From: Halichondria panicea
Taxonomy: Eukaryota; Porifera; Demospongiae; Suberitida; Halichondriidae
DNA length: 64,000 nt
Reading direction: 5' to 3'
Assembly: GCF_963675165.1 (NCBI RefSeq)
Contig: NC_087393.1
Span: 3,229,502 to 3,293,501, forward strand
The position numbers and the translations under genes were made by a program. Below, one piece after another: positions 1 through 44,800 of the stretch (the stretch's first letter is position 1; every line of letters starts with the position of its first letter). The notes beneath the pieces are model-generated. The model was not told the DNA's origin, made no database searches, and saw only the letters and a list, made by a program, of their open reading frames with translations.

Positions 1-264
1 CCTGCACTAAATACAACAGGCTATAATCAAGCTGACCATCTTATCTCATCTCTGAATTGCTGAGCCCCTCCTGATAGCAGTAGCGGTTGTTTGAAACATG
101 TTGCGATATATTTTTCATAACATGACCTGTCATGTAGCCTAGCATGATAACAAACGCTTACAGAGAGGATTAGTGCACTAGTGACATTGCTCAAGAGCTG
201 ATGACGAGGGGGAAGAGCTGTTGTCTCATACTCTTTCTACATAAGTATTGAGAAAGATCATTCG

Positions 265-541
265 GCTATAATAATTATTAGAGATTAGAATTGCATTCTT
301 ATACCTCACTATCACTGAGAGGTGCACAGAACTCATTGTAGTCCTCTTCTGCTCTATTTGTAGCTGTTGTCTCATACTCTTCCTAGAAAGAGCATTCAGC
401 TATAATAATTATTAGAGATTAGAATTGCATTCTTATACCTCACTATCACTGATAGGTGCACAGAACTCATTGTAGTCCTCTTCTGCTCTATTTGTAGCTG
501 TTGTCTCATACTCTTCCTATAATTATTGAGAAAGAGCATTC
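265..541 (-). repeat. Tandem partial copies of RNF213-like exon 40 and its donor
   Basis: Two diverged copies, about 134 bp apart, repeat the last ~50 nt of exon 40 with its splice donor and adjoining intron. The shared word TTGCATTCTTATACCTCACT occurs at 291 and 425, against 890 in the true exon. A third partial unit starts near 534. The coding-like part is about 49 nt, not a multiple of three, so in-frame use is unlikely. Confidence 0.8.
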
Positions 542-569
542 AGCTGTCATAATTATTAGAGAGCTACCG

Positions 570-886
570 TATCATCTGGTTAATAAGCGCACATCAACTA
601 ATAGGCGCATACTGGTTAGCAAACCAAGAGCTTGATAGAAGGCGCATGGTTTTCTGTACAGTTCTCTGCCCAATAACTGGTCTCCACACTTCTTTATAGA
701 TGCTAAGTCTCTTTCACTACCGGTAGTTGGGTTGCTGCTGTTAGATCTAGACCTCTTGCAGACAAACGATCGAGCTAGCTAATGGAGATTTGCTTCATTG
801 AAACGTCTGGGCGTGGTTAAAATAAGCGCATCCGGATAATAGGCGCACAGAGGCCTGCAGGCGCATGCGCTTACTAACCAGATCAT
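570..886. mobile_element. MITE with ~20-bp TIRs, between exon 40 and its copies
   Basis: The left end reads ATCTGGTTAATAAGCGCA and the right end is its near inverse, TGCGCTTACTAACCAGAT. The internal sequence is AT-rich and noncoding, about 317 bp. GCGC-rich subwords (AAGCGCA, AGGCGCA) repeat inside it. Confidence 0.65.
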
Positions 887-903
887 ACATTGCATTCTTA
901 TAC

Positions 904-34052
<33,149 letters not shown>

Positions 34053-34374
34053 CTTTCTTGATCTCGTTGGTGGTAGACTATGCTGGTTCTTTAAGCTCTG
34101 TATTACTACTGTACAGCTAACTTGATCATGAAGTGGTTTGTGTACAGAGTGAGGAATTGGAAGGGAGCTAGGTTACGTCTATATATTATATGCTATAAGC
34201 TAGCTATATTAGCTATATACTAAATGTTTTACAGTGTGTAGGAAGCCACATGCAAGAGGTTCGGTATTTCCCCGGGAAAGTCCCATCTATAAATTCCTGT
34301 TTTGATGTAGATCTATCTCATCAGGAATGTTAGACTCTATGTTATGGTTACAACATGGGCATGAGGTATCTATA
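34053..34374. other. Upstream region of the RNF213-like gene
   Basis: About 320 bp between the start codon at 34052 and the Harbinger element. It probably contains the 5' UTR and core promoter. I see no clear TATA box in a sensible place or other motif I would defend. Confidence 0.4.
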
Positions 34375-34973
34375 GCCCTGTTTACACGCAAAGTAATGCA
34401 CATTGTAATCCAGATTAGATAATGCGCATTAGTGCGTTTACACAGCCACAAAGCCAGTTGTGGTTTTATGCTGTGTAAACAGTCTGAACCGGATTAGTAA
34501 CCTCATGCAAAGTGCTTCAATTGGAAAAGAAGTAAGAATCTTGGAAAGAGGACCTTATGTAACAGTTTGGAGTGATCTAATGGCTCACAATAATAAAGTA
34601 AGTCAGTATGATAGTAGATCTAATGCCTGAGGCCTCCTGTGTTCTGAGCATGCCTATATAGTAAGGCCTATTCATTGCTAAGTTACCAAATCCTGCTCAT
34701 AAGCCTATATGCTTTGCTTTGCTTGCTATTATGGATGTTGTTATTGTATCTGTTGGTTATTTAATGACGACAAGAAGTACTATGCTTAGACAACAAGCTG
34801 TAATTAAAAGTAAAAAGAATTCAGCAAGAAGAAGAACTCGTTTTTATGAGAGACAGGCTCAAGAACGTTTGCTGTTTGCTATGACAATGTCTTTAGCAAC
34901 AGCCAGAATGTCCTCAACACCAAGAACTATCTGAACAAGAGAAAGAAGTTCTCAGTGGTGGGAGCGGGTTGTA

Positions 34974-35975
34974 ATGGAAACGTTTACCCATCAAGACTGG
35001 ATGCACAATTTCCGAATGAGCCGAGAGACGTTTTTATTCGTCTGCCAGGAATTAAAATCTATTGAAAAAAGAAATACCTTGATGAGGAAAGCCATTCCAC
35101 TCCAAAAAAGGGTTTCTATCGCTCTATGGTTTCTCTCCACCAATTCTGATTTTAGAACGATTAGCCATTTGTTTGGTGTCTCTAAAGCATCGGTTTGCCT
35201 CATAACCATAGATGTGTGTATGTGCATTGTTGACCATCTACTTCCTAAGTATATCCGTATGCCTTGTGGTGATGCATTGAAGCAAGTGGTGGCTGGGTTT
35301 AAAGAGAAATTGGGGTTTCCACAGTGCGTTGGAGCAATTGACGGTACACATATACCTATAATCTCACCACAAGAGTGCCCAGCCGACTATTACAACAGAA
35401 AAGGTTGGCATTCTATCATTCTCCAAGGATTGGTCGATCACAATGGTCTTTTCATGGACATTTACGTTGGCTGGCCAGGACGAGTCCACGATGCAAGAGT
35501 TTTCTCCAATTCCTCACTGTTCAGAAAAGGTCAAGAAGGATCATTGGTACCCACTTTGACGGAGATGATAGAGCAGTGTGAAATTCCACTCGTGATTCTA
35601 GGTGATCCGGCATATCCACTTTTAAAGTGGCTCATGAAGGCCTATCCCGACACAGGACGTCTCACCCTTGAACAGAAGACTTTCAACTATCGCCTTAGTA
35701 AAGCTCGAGTGGTTGTTGAGCATGCGTATGGTCGTTTGAAGGCTCGATGGAGATGTTTGATGAAGCGTAATGACACCAATATTTGTGATATACCTAACAT
35801 TGTCTCAGCTTGCTGTGTTTTGCACAACATCTGTGAACTTCGAGAGGAATCATTTGATGACGAGTGGATTGAGAGTGACTCATCATTTAGTATGATTAGA
35901 CAGTCGGCATCTGACTCAGTAGATATTAGTGGTGACCAGATAAGGAGTGCATTAACACAATATTTCAGTACATGA
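34974..35975 (+). CDS. PIF/Harbinger transposase (DDE_Tnp_4 / HARBI1-like)
   Basis: 333 residues from the ATG at 34974. In frame, the sequence is open back to about 34935 and reads SSQWWERVVMETFTHQDW, so the real N-terminus probably lies in an upstream exon near 34.7-34.93 kb. Motifs of the family: LFGVSKASVC (helix-turn-helix-like), CVGAIDGTHIPI (first catalytic Asp), GWPGRVHDARVF and LGDPAYPLL (second acidic site), VVVEHAYGRLKARWR (catalytic Glu). No stop or frameshift interrupts it. The role is DNA cleavage and strand transfer; activity is inferred only. Confidence 0.88.
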   Translation: METFTHQDWMHNFRMSRETFLFVCQELKSIEKRNTLMRKAIPLQKRVSIALWFLSTNSDFRTISHLFGVSKASVCLITIDVCMCIVDHLLPKYIRMPCGDALKQVVAGFKEKLGFPQCVGAIDGTHIPIISPQECPADYYNRKGWHSIILQGLVDHNGLFMDIYVGWPGRVHDARVFSNSSLFRKGQEGSLVPTLTEMIEQCEIPLVILGDPAYPLLKWLMKAYPDTGRLTLEQKTFNYRLSKARVVVEHAYGRLKARWRCLMKRNDTNICDIPNIVSACCVLHNICELREESFDDEWIESDSSFSMIRQSASDSVDISGDQIRSALTQYFST

Positions 35976-36084
35976 TATTAATGTGACGTATAATTATAAT
36001 TATATGTAATAAGGACTGTAATACTATGATTATAATTATAACGTTTGATGATTGAAGTTAGTAATTCGAGTCTTGGTTAAATGA

Positions 36085-36215
36085 TTGTGATGGTGGCGGG
36101 AAGTACTGTCATGGCTGCTGTATCATCTGTCCAAGCATTTGCATCATCTGTAGTTGATGTGCCTGTTCCTCCTTTCTTCTCACGTCTTCTAATTTTCTAT
36201 CTTAGACCTCGTTAG
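36085..36215 (-). pseudogene. Possible 3' remnant of the Harbinger accessory (Myb/SANT-like) protein
   Basis: The minus strand reads RKLEDVRRKEEQAHQLQMMQ followed by MLGQMIQQP and a stop. This is a Gln/Met-rich amphipathic helix of the sort ending the DNA-binding partner protein of PIF/Harbinger elements. The rest of that protein is not seen in the element, so it is either truncated or this is a chance frame. Confidence 0.35.
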
Positions 36216-36265
36216 TAGTAATGCGCTTTACAATGCGCATTAGATGCTGCGTGTAAACAGGGCTA

Positions 36266-37110
36266 TAAGCCAAAGCTCGAGGGATGAGGGACACTATAAC
36301 CATAGATACCTAATGCACATGTTCTAACTGATTTAGATCCCAAAACCTATTGGCTACTAGAAATGCACTAGCTTAGCAACAGTCAACCTATATAAACAGC
36401 CAACCTAGCAACTGCATCATTATTCTTTTGAAAACTACACAGCCAAAAATCCACAGGTCCGTTTCAGGCCGTTAGTTGAAAAATATCTGAAGTTGGAATC
36501 TCTGTGTCTCTCCTAAGTCTGTGGTCTCTATTCAAGTCAACCCTGTTCCTCCACCTGGACAAAATTATAGTCCTAGCTAGCTCCACCCACAAAACAGAAA
36601 CATCCAGCTCCTCCCCCAGTTTTGCAGCAAACAAGCCCAGCACACTTCCCAAGAAAAAAGCGGCTCGTACTACTCTCACAAAGCGAAAGGAAGACACCTA
36701 AGCTATAATTTGCAGCAAACAAGCCCAGCAAACGAGCGGCTCCTATACTACTCTTGAAAAAAGCGAAAGGAACTTTAGGAAGAAGCCAAAGCTAGAATCC
36801 AGCACTTCCATACATCCAGCTCCTCCCCCATGCAGCCTTGCAGCAAAAAAGCACAGCACACTGCCCAAAAAACGAGCGTCTCCTACTACTCTCGAACAAA
36901 GCCAAAAAAAATAAACTAGAGCTTCTCTCTTTCATTCTAATTCTGTAATTATAATTACTAGACAAAGCATCTAGCTACAATAATTTTTATGTTATTACAT
37001 GCATGTGTATCTTCTTGTAAATCACAATACAATGTTGTAGTTTGTAGCCCAGAGCAATCTATAGTACCGGTACTATAGCTCATAGTTCCCTGCTAAGTAC
37101 ACTCAAATGG
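36266..37110. repeat. Body of the foldback element interrupted by Harbinger
   Basis: It matches 17920-18700, including CTCCTCCCCCAGTTTTGCAG and TAGCCCAGAGCAATCTATAG, with small indels. Open frames in it are shared by both copies and are not conserved as proteins. Confidence 0.75.
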
Positions 37111-37115
37111 GATCT

Positions 37116-38421
37116 AAATAATAGTTATAGACTGAGTCCAAGGTCCAAGGTCTCTATGGGGTTTTGAGACCTGAAGGCCCGAGGCTGTAGCATCTCGAGC
37201 GTAGCGAGGGTGCTACTAAAGGCCTGAGGGTCTCAAAACTCCATAGTGACCGTTGACGAGGCCTATAACTGGTTTAGAATAGTGCTAAGCAAGCTAGGCT
37301 ATATTAACACAAAGAAGACTCTGAAACCAAAAGTTTCTACAAGCCTCAAGCAACGTTAAAGCTTTGCTCTGGCTAGTCTACATAAAAAAACTCACATTGA
37401 TGAAGGCAGTTTCTGTTTCTTGAGAATCACGCATTGCAAATAAAAAGTTGCTATTGTCATAGTAGTTAGCTCTGCACTAGAGTACTAGCTATTGTAGCTG
37501 CAAGAGAGAGATAAAAGCTGCAAAGCGGCACTGCAGAACGCAAAACTTAAAAAAAAATTAATTTTTAATGATGCACTGTATCATCGTTACTATGACTTCA
37601 ACATAAACTGTGTGATGTTGCCATGTTCCATACATGTTAATCTTGACATCATCTTGCCTGTAGGCATAATCAGTATAATAGACCTACTTAGAAGACCTCA
37701 GGTCCATAAGTGAAATAATGGACCTCTCAGTGACCTATCAGATTGCAGTATTACTACAAGCATTTTCTAAATAATAGTTATAGACTGAGTCCAAGGTCTC
37801 TATGGGGTTTTGAGACCTGAAGGCCCGAGGCTGTAGCATCTCGAGCGTAGCGAGGGTGCTACTAAGGGGCCTGAGGGTCTCAAAACTCCATAGTGACCGT
37901 TGACGAGGCCTATAACTGGTTTAGAATAGTGCTAAGCAAGCTAGGCTATATTAACACAAAGAAGACTCTGAAACCAAGAGTTTCTACAAGCCTCAAGCAA
38001 CGTTAAAGCTTTGCTCTGGCTAGTCTACATAAAAAAACTCACATTGATGAAGGCAGTTTCTGTTTCTTGAGAATCACGCATTGCAAATAAAAAGTTGCTA
38101 TTGTCATAGTAGTTAGCTCTGCACTAGAGCACTAGCTATTGTAGCTGCAAGAGAGAGATAAAAGCTGCAAAGCGGCACTGCAGAACGCAAAACTTTAAAA
38201 AAAATTAATTTTTAATTAATGATGCACTGTATCATCGTTACTATGACTTCAACATAAACTGTGTGTTGCCATGTTCCATACAAGTTAATCTTGACATCAT
38301 CTTGCCTGTAGGCATAATCAGTATAATAGACCTACTTAGAAGACCTCAGGTCCATAAGTGAAATAATGGACCTCTCAGTGACCTATCAGATTGCAGTATT
38401 ACTACAAGCATTTTCTAAATC
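37116..38421. repeat. Recent tandem duplication, two ~653-bp units
   Basis: Unit 1 is about 37116-37768 and unit 2 about 37769-38421. They are nearly identical apart from a few indels (an extra GGTCCAA in unit 1, a different length of the A run and of TTAATTAAT). Each unit begins with a foldback hairpin (37149-37251 and 37795-37898; arms GGTCTCTATGGGGTTTTGAG and CTCAAAACTCCATAGTGACC, tip CTCGAGCGTAGCGAGGG). Confidence 0.92.
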
Positions 38422-38641
38422 ATGTGGAAACTTCTTAAACAGTGTCTAAGCATTTTAGATCATAGCAACCATGAGTATTTAGCCAATCAGATTTGAATGT
38501 TCTTATCTAATCTTTGCTACATGATTTTCTAAGTGAAGTACATGATTTTCTATTGAAGTACATGATTTTCTAAATTGGATAGAACATTTCCTCTAACCAA
38601 TCAGATTGCAGTATTTATGACAAACATGATCTAATCTGCAA

Positions 38642-38720
38642 TAGACTCGCTGGCTACTCCCATCATCACTATCTTGAGGATTCTTCATGATAGTGATGAT
38701 GGGAGTGGCCAGCGAGTCTA
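38642..38720. ncRNA. Strong 79-nt hairpin, candidate small-RNA precursor or fused TIRs
   Basis: A 32-bp arm starting TAGACTCGCTGGCTACTCCC pairs with its inverse, ending GTGGCCAGCGAGTCTA, around a 15-nt loop. The only mismatch is a T/C that leaves a G-U pair in RNA. It lies 92 bp beyond the CEP131 stop codon, in intergenic DNA. The shape is that of a pre-miRNA, but a degenerate foldback transposon is just as possible; a related word occurs at 3744-3760. Confidence 0.35.
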
Positions 38721-38811
38721 ATTCTGCAATTTTCATGTACATACTTGTGGCAGCTCTGATACAATCTAACGGCCTACAATGACATGAATATACCATACAT
38801 ACAACAAGGAA

Positions 38812-41800
38812 TCATTTCTTAATCAGTTGTTTTCGTTGCTGTTCTAACAACATTTCAAGATGGTCAGCTCGTTTTAAAGCGGACTCGTATTGTTCCCTGA
38901 GACTCTGCAGGTTGCCTTCCTTCTTGCTAAGGGCTTGTTTGACCCTGTCGTGAACTGACTGCATTTCTTTGTCCTTATCTCTACCGACTTTCTCAACATC
39001 AACCTTGTGTCTTGCTCGTAGCTCACTCCTTTCTATCTTCAACTCTTTGTTCTCCTCCTCTGTGCGCACCAGTCTGAAGAACACATAGTTGTATTAAAAC
39101 TAAGTATGACTTGATGTCCAATACAGAGAATGTGAAAAAGTACTGTTTAGCGATTTACTTTCGAGAAAAAATGTTGCAGAATAGAAATTTGCGGATAGAG
39201 ATTCAAATGACCACACCCCTACAATAGAAAGGTCTACGAAGCGTTACAGTAGCCACCTGAGCAGGCAATCTATAGCGAGAGTACATGTACTGTATATCTT
39301 CTAAATTATCTAACACTTCTATTACCCCGGACACTCTTCTAGGCAATTTTCATTGTTCTAATACAACAACGGACACTCTGGTGCTTTAATAATACCATGA
39401 AAAAGTTGAGCAGCGTAGCTTTATAGTCGGCCAGTAAGAGTGCTGCAGTTAAATAGCTTTGAGGATTTATAGCTACATGTAGTTTTAGATAGCTTGTGCA
39501 ACTATTCAGCCGCACACTGTTCTATTAAACTTATTTCGGACACTTCGCGTGCTCTATAAAAATATACCCGGACAATTTCCAAAAGAATAATTTTTGCTGT
39601 CCAACAAATTAACATAATTATATGTATAATGGTACATGAACGTTGCAGTAACCACCAGTTGCACCAGCTGCATGTACAACCGTCATTATGATTATAATTA
39701 TATACACACCACCACATTAATAATTATTTACCTATCAGCAAACTCTTGTCTCACAATGTCTGCTACACTGTCTCTTTCTCTGGTGAGCTTAGAGGCCACC
39801 TCACCCACTCTCTCAACCTCCTCCTGCTTCTGTCTCAGCAGTGACTTAAGACGAGAGAGCTCCCCCTCGCACTCCACCACCTGTGTCTGTGTACGATTTG
39901 TGGGCAATTATACGAATGATTTGCACATTGGTTTAAATATGCGTTCAATGCGCCTGCATAGACCTGATGGGTATTACCATATAGCGGGTGCGTTTCGAGG
40001 GTATACAATTTCGCGGATTGACCGTTAAAACGAGTTTCGTGGAATAGCAGCCTTTCTGCATGCATGCGATATTATATTCGTGGGTATAATGTTCGCGGTA
40101 CATGCGAAAACCGCAAACATTTATACCCTCGAAATATACACGCTAATACGGTATTTCGCGGTAGTACGGTACCGTACAACAAAATTGAGCGCACGGTGTA
40201 CGTGCACATCAGTTGTGTACCAGCAATGGATGATTTATATAACAGCATGCATGCAGTCAGTCATTCATTGCTGTTGTGGAGGAGTGAACACATGTAAGTC
40301 GAACACTTTGTAGGGAATAAAAAGACTACATGTAGACTACATGTATTTAATATGTACCTAGACAAGTAATAGGTACTACATGTACCTAAGGAGAGTAACT
40401 ATTATACACATTGTACAATCACGTACTTCTACCATCCCTACACGGTATGAAAACCCCCTGTCCCTTTCCCTGAAATAAACCCTGGTGTTACATAACACCA
40501 AGAGTATGTAAGAGAAGATCGAGTGTCGAACTACTGATACATTGTAGCTCTACACAAAAACTATGCACAAAGTAACATGACTTGCACGTGATGATCGAAG
40601 TATTGTAAAATGGTTAGTAATTGGCTAGTAAATGTTAACTGTGACGATTTAGGGGTGTTGTAATCGAACAATGAGATCTGACTCCAGCTAGTCGTTCGTG
40701 TTCAACGTTCAGAGCTGCTCACTGCACACTGATAGGCGACAATATCTTAACAAAAAATTATCTAAATAGAGACAATAGTCGGGTCGATCCTCGAGTTTCA
40801 TTTAGTGGAGGGGCAGAGGTGAACCTTCCCCCAAAATGCTCAACTCCCCCCCCCCCCCCCCAATTTTGTAGAATAATGACATCATCACATTAGTATAGAC
40901 AGTACTGCCTATGTGTGCAGCATGAAACTAGATCTACTGTGATGCCAGAGGAGGTCCGACACGAGTACTTCGATTAGGCTAAAATCGGTCGTATGAAGCA
41001 ATGATTTTAACGTTGCACGTGACCAAGCCTAATCAAGCCTAATCGAGATACTTGTGTCGTACCTCCTCTTGTGATGCACTTAGTATGCAATAGGGGGTGC
41101 AGTCAACAAATATAGGAGTGGCCAAACATTTTGCAGCGTGTGTAAACCTTCCCCCCAAACTTTTAATCCTAGATAAAACCCTGGCTTATGCTTTTTACTC
41201 AGTTAACAAATTCTGTGCTTTGCGTAATGGATGCGTAAGTTTGCAAACATAATTAATTGCGAGTTGCTCATGTCAGGATGTCACGTTACTTTGTGCGCAG
41301 TTTTTGTGTAGAGCTCTTTCTTATATACTCTTGATACACACACCTTTAGGCTGTTAAATTTTTCCAGTGTGGAACGTTCTGACCTCTCGACCTCTCTCAG
41401 CTCTGTCTCATATTTTTCTCTCACCCTCCTTACACGAGCCTCTGCTGCTCTCTCCATCTCCTCACGTGACGCTGTAGTCTCCTCCTCTAACCTTATGATG
41501 ACTAACTCTATCTCCTGCACAGGCAGAACAGAAGATACAGTGGTGTCAAAAAGTTGCGTACATAAAAATACATACTTGCTTTTACAGGGAGGGTGGTTCA
41601 AGTTTATTGTGTTCCAATAAACTGCTCAGTGTACACAATTCACCTTGTCTCTCTCTCGTCTCAGCTGGTCTCTTAAATCCCTTTCTTTGGAGAGTATCAT
41701 CGCTTCTTGTTTCTTGAGCATGTTCTCTTCCCATGCCTCCTTCTCCACTTTTGACCGTTCAGTGAGATCTTTGCTTTGGCAGCTGTGCCTCCGCTCGAGT

Positions 41801-44800
41801 TCAGTCATCTGCCGAGCATGCTCAAACTTGAGCTCTTCCAAAAGGCTGCATAATTACATTCCATGACTGTTGGTTTTGAGTCCATTCTACATGTACATGC
41901 CAGTACAATGTAAGCAGTACATGTACATTATTACATGTATGTGCAGTGTACATGTAAATGCACACCAAGATAATCGTAGACCATAATACTATTCCTGTGT
42001 ACAGTGGAAAGTACAAAACACACCGTATATAGCGGGTAAATTTGGCAATTTTTAATTTGACAATTATACCGCATGATCGTCATGACTTCGTGCGATAATA
42101 TACAGGGACTGAGATCAAGCTTACACATGGCGATTTATAATTTTGGCAACCCTCATCTTGATTTGCCAAATTCACCCGCTATACGTTATATTATGTACAT
42201 GCACGAGCACTGTACATCACCGTCATGTAGTATTCGTACCTCTTATTAGACTGTTGCATGTTATCAATCTTCTGGTCAATGGAGACCTTCTGTTGATGAA
42301 ACTGATCGGCCAGTCTGTTCTTCTCCTGCTGCACCTCAGCAAACAGCTTCCTTCTCAACTGCTGGTAGTTCACCTCCTCTTGCTCGGCCATCTTCTCGTA
42401 TCTGAACAAATGGGTGTGCATGCATATCAGTTTTACATGCAAACATCGAGCCAACAAAAGTATGGTTAGGGTAATGGATCCTAAAGCAATTTTACAGTAC
42501 ATGTACAGTGCCTGTAACCTAGGGAGTAGAATACAAACATTTGTACTTAAGTGTATCTTGAGATTGCAACATTTCTAAGAAATGATGCTGACACCATTGT
42601 GTAGGTGAATGAATAAGCTACAAACATATTCAAAAATATTTCTCTAAAACATTGTTATAGTGGAAAATCATTTAGGTGAAAACGGGGATGATTGTAAAAA
42701 AATGTATGTAACATCAATTATCTCTGTAAGTAAAATGTTTCTAGAAAAATTGCTTCTACCAAAAGATAGACAATTTATTAACAATTACATGTGTAAAAAA
42801 AATTAGACCTTAGCCGAAAAATTTACTTAAAATCTCTCCCTAAGCGAAAAGGCACCCAAAAACACACATAATGGAGTACGAAACAGCGTGTGTACTTATG
42901 TAACCGATTTTAATTCATGCATATGTTAGCTCAACTATCCACTGATGTTAATGCCAGAGTTCCAGACCTTAGCCGACAACGGTTGGTGTTTTTCCTCCCT
43001 AAGCTTTTGCTCACTATCATAATAATTTGTTGCTGTTGTAAAAGCAACCACATACCCACCACCTTAGGTTGCCATGGAAACATTTTTGGATATGTTGAAG
43101 CTCAAGCATTCACCTACACTTTGGTATCATCAAAATTTCTTAGAAATGTTTTAAGGTCAAGATATTCACAAATGTTGTATTCTACTCCCTAGGTTACAGG
43201 CACTGTATTGTGGTGGTAGAAATAATAATTATGTGTTTTGGTCCATTTTAAGGATCCGAAAACAGTATGAGGTACGTACTTATTAAACACTGCGTTCTTA
43301 ACGTGATTGTACAAATGCCTCGACTAAACGCCGATTATAGTTAGCCACTCGCACAAATAGTTTGTATCGCGCATAAACTTCTAGCACTACGGTATGTAAC
43401 ACAGCAACCATTTCTACGTAGAGAGACCCACCTTTGTCTAGCCAGTTCCCGCTCATGAGCACAGGCTTGCTCTTTTTCCTCTGCACATTGCGCTCTCAGC
43501 TCCTCCATCTGCACTACAAATCTCCTACTAGCTCTCTCATCAACCTGCAACATATCTGCCTCGTGTACAGCCTTCAGTTTCTGTACTTCTGCCTTTCCCT
43601 TGGCAATGATTCGCTGAATCTCAGGCTCTAAACTTTTCACAGTAGCTTCCTTGATTCTCTGTGTCTCATCGGACTTCCACTTTTCTCTACGAAGTTTCTC
43701 AGCAGCTGCTGTGACTTGTTTGAGTTTGGACATTTCAGATGAGTTTTTCTCTTCTAAGGTTTTAACGTTGGTTTTATACTTCTTGTCTAGTTCTCTCAGC
43801 TGCTTCACAAGTTGCTCACATCGCTCACTGAGAACCTTCTTGTCATCTATCAGCTGGAGAGAAACATTTAAGGAATAAAAAACAACAACTGACAGCTGGT
43901 GTAGAAGTGTACAATAGTAAAAATGTATATCCAACCTGATCAATGAACGTTTGATGCCTCTGAATCCTCGACTCATACTCTGTTCTCAAGAGCTCCACCT
44001 TCTTCTGTCCATCTTTATCCATCTCCCTAGCGTGATAGACAGTGAGCTCTCTCTGCTGTGTCAGTGCTTTCTGCATCATCTCAATGGTTTTGTTCTTATT
44101 GTCCAACTCTATGCGCTGGGCCAGAATGGTGGTGGTAACATCGCTGGCTGCAGCTGTAGCAGCTTCTAGGGAGGCACTATGGAAAGAAAATGTTTTATAC
44201 TCTCTTGTGCTCAATGTTTAGCCCTAATTACTTTAGGGCACATGTATACATACGTACATTGTATATGTGTGTATACATTCACTGGCATTGTATGAGCATC
44301 ACTGTGAATGGTACATGTAGATGAAAAAGCCAGTACATGTACATGCATGTACAATACATAATTATGCTGGCATAAATTATCTTTACCGTCCTAGCAATGG
44401 AGATATTTTCCATAACTCACTCAGGGTTTTGCCTACTACTTGTTTCCAAACCCGCAGTTGTCAGGGTACTCCTGGCAGACCGAGGGGTGCCTCCTGCCGT
44501 TGTGGAGGCCTTGGTCTTTAGTTCAGCCCTGGATTGTGCCAACTGGGAGAGTAGGTCTTGGTCAGCCTTTTCCATCTCATCCAAGTAAGCAAGGATGTTG
44601 CCTAGTTTACCCTCTGAAAGATTTGCTGAATTAGATAGAGGACCATTTACAGCAGGTGGGGCTAGTTTCTGGAGGTTTTTAGCAGATAAATATGTTCTGT
44701 CAGAGCAGGCCTGGTCTTTGGTTGAAGCTAGGGGTGCTGGAACTTCCTCCAATAGCTTGAGCGTTTTTAGAATGTCATTGTATGAGTTGCCCTGTTTATA

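Larger units (their letters stand above)
34375..36263 (+). mobile_element. PIF/Harbinger DNA transposon, ~1.89 kb
   Basis: Terminal inverted repeats GCCCTGTTTACACGCA (34375) and TGCGTGTAAACAGGGC (ending 36263), with more pairing inside (AATGCGCATT). TA flanks both ends; a three-base duplication cannot be resolved. It is inserted in a copy of the foldback repeat also present at 17893-18760: ATGGGCATGAGGTATCTAT lies left of it, AAAGCTCGAGGGATGAGGG right of it. It encodes a transposase on + and what looks like the end of a second protein on -. Confidence 0.85.

Noticed and set aside
34719-34934. Small Arg-rich frame upstream of the Harbinger transposase, as a separate gene
   Set aside because: More likely an upstream exon or leader of the transposase; it is too short and has no domain of its own.
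36464-36701. Pair of overlapping open frames, also seen near 18151-18333
   Set aside because: They fall in the two copies of the foldback element body and differ by frameshifts.
41281-41866. Plus-strand open frames rich in Ser and Leu across CEP131 exons
   Set aside because: Antisense shadows of a Glu/Arg-rich coiled coil; the minus strand carries the conserved sequence and splice signals.
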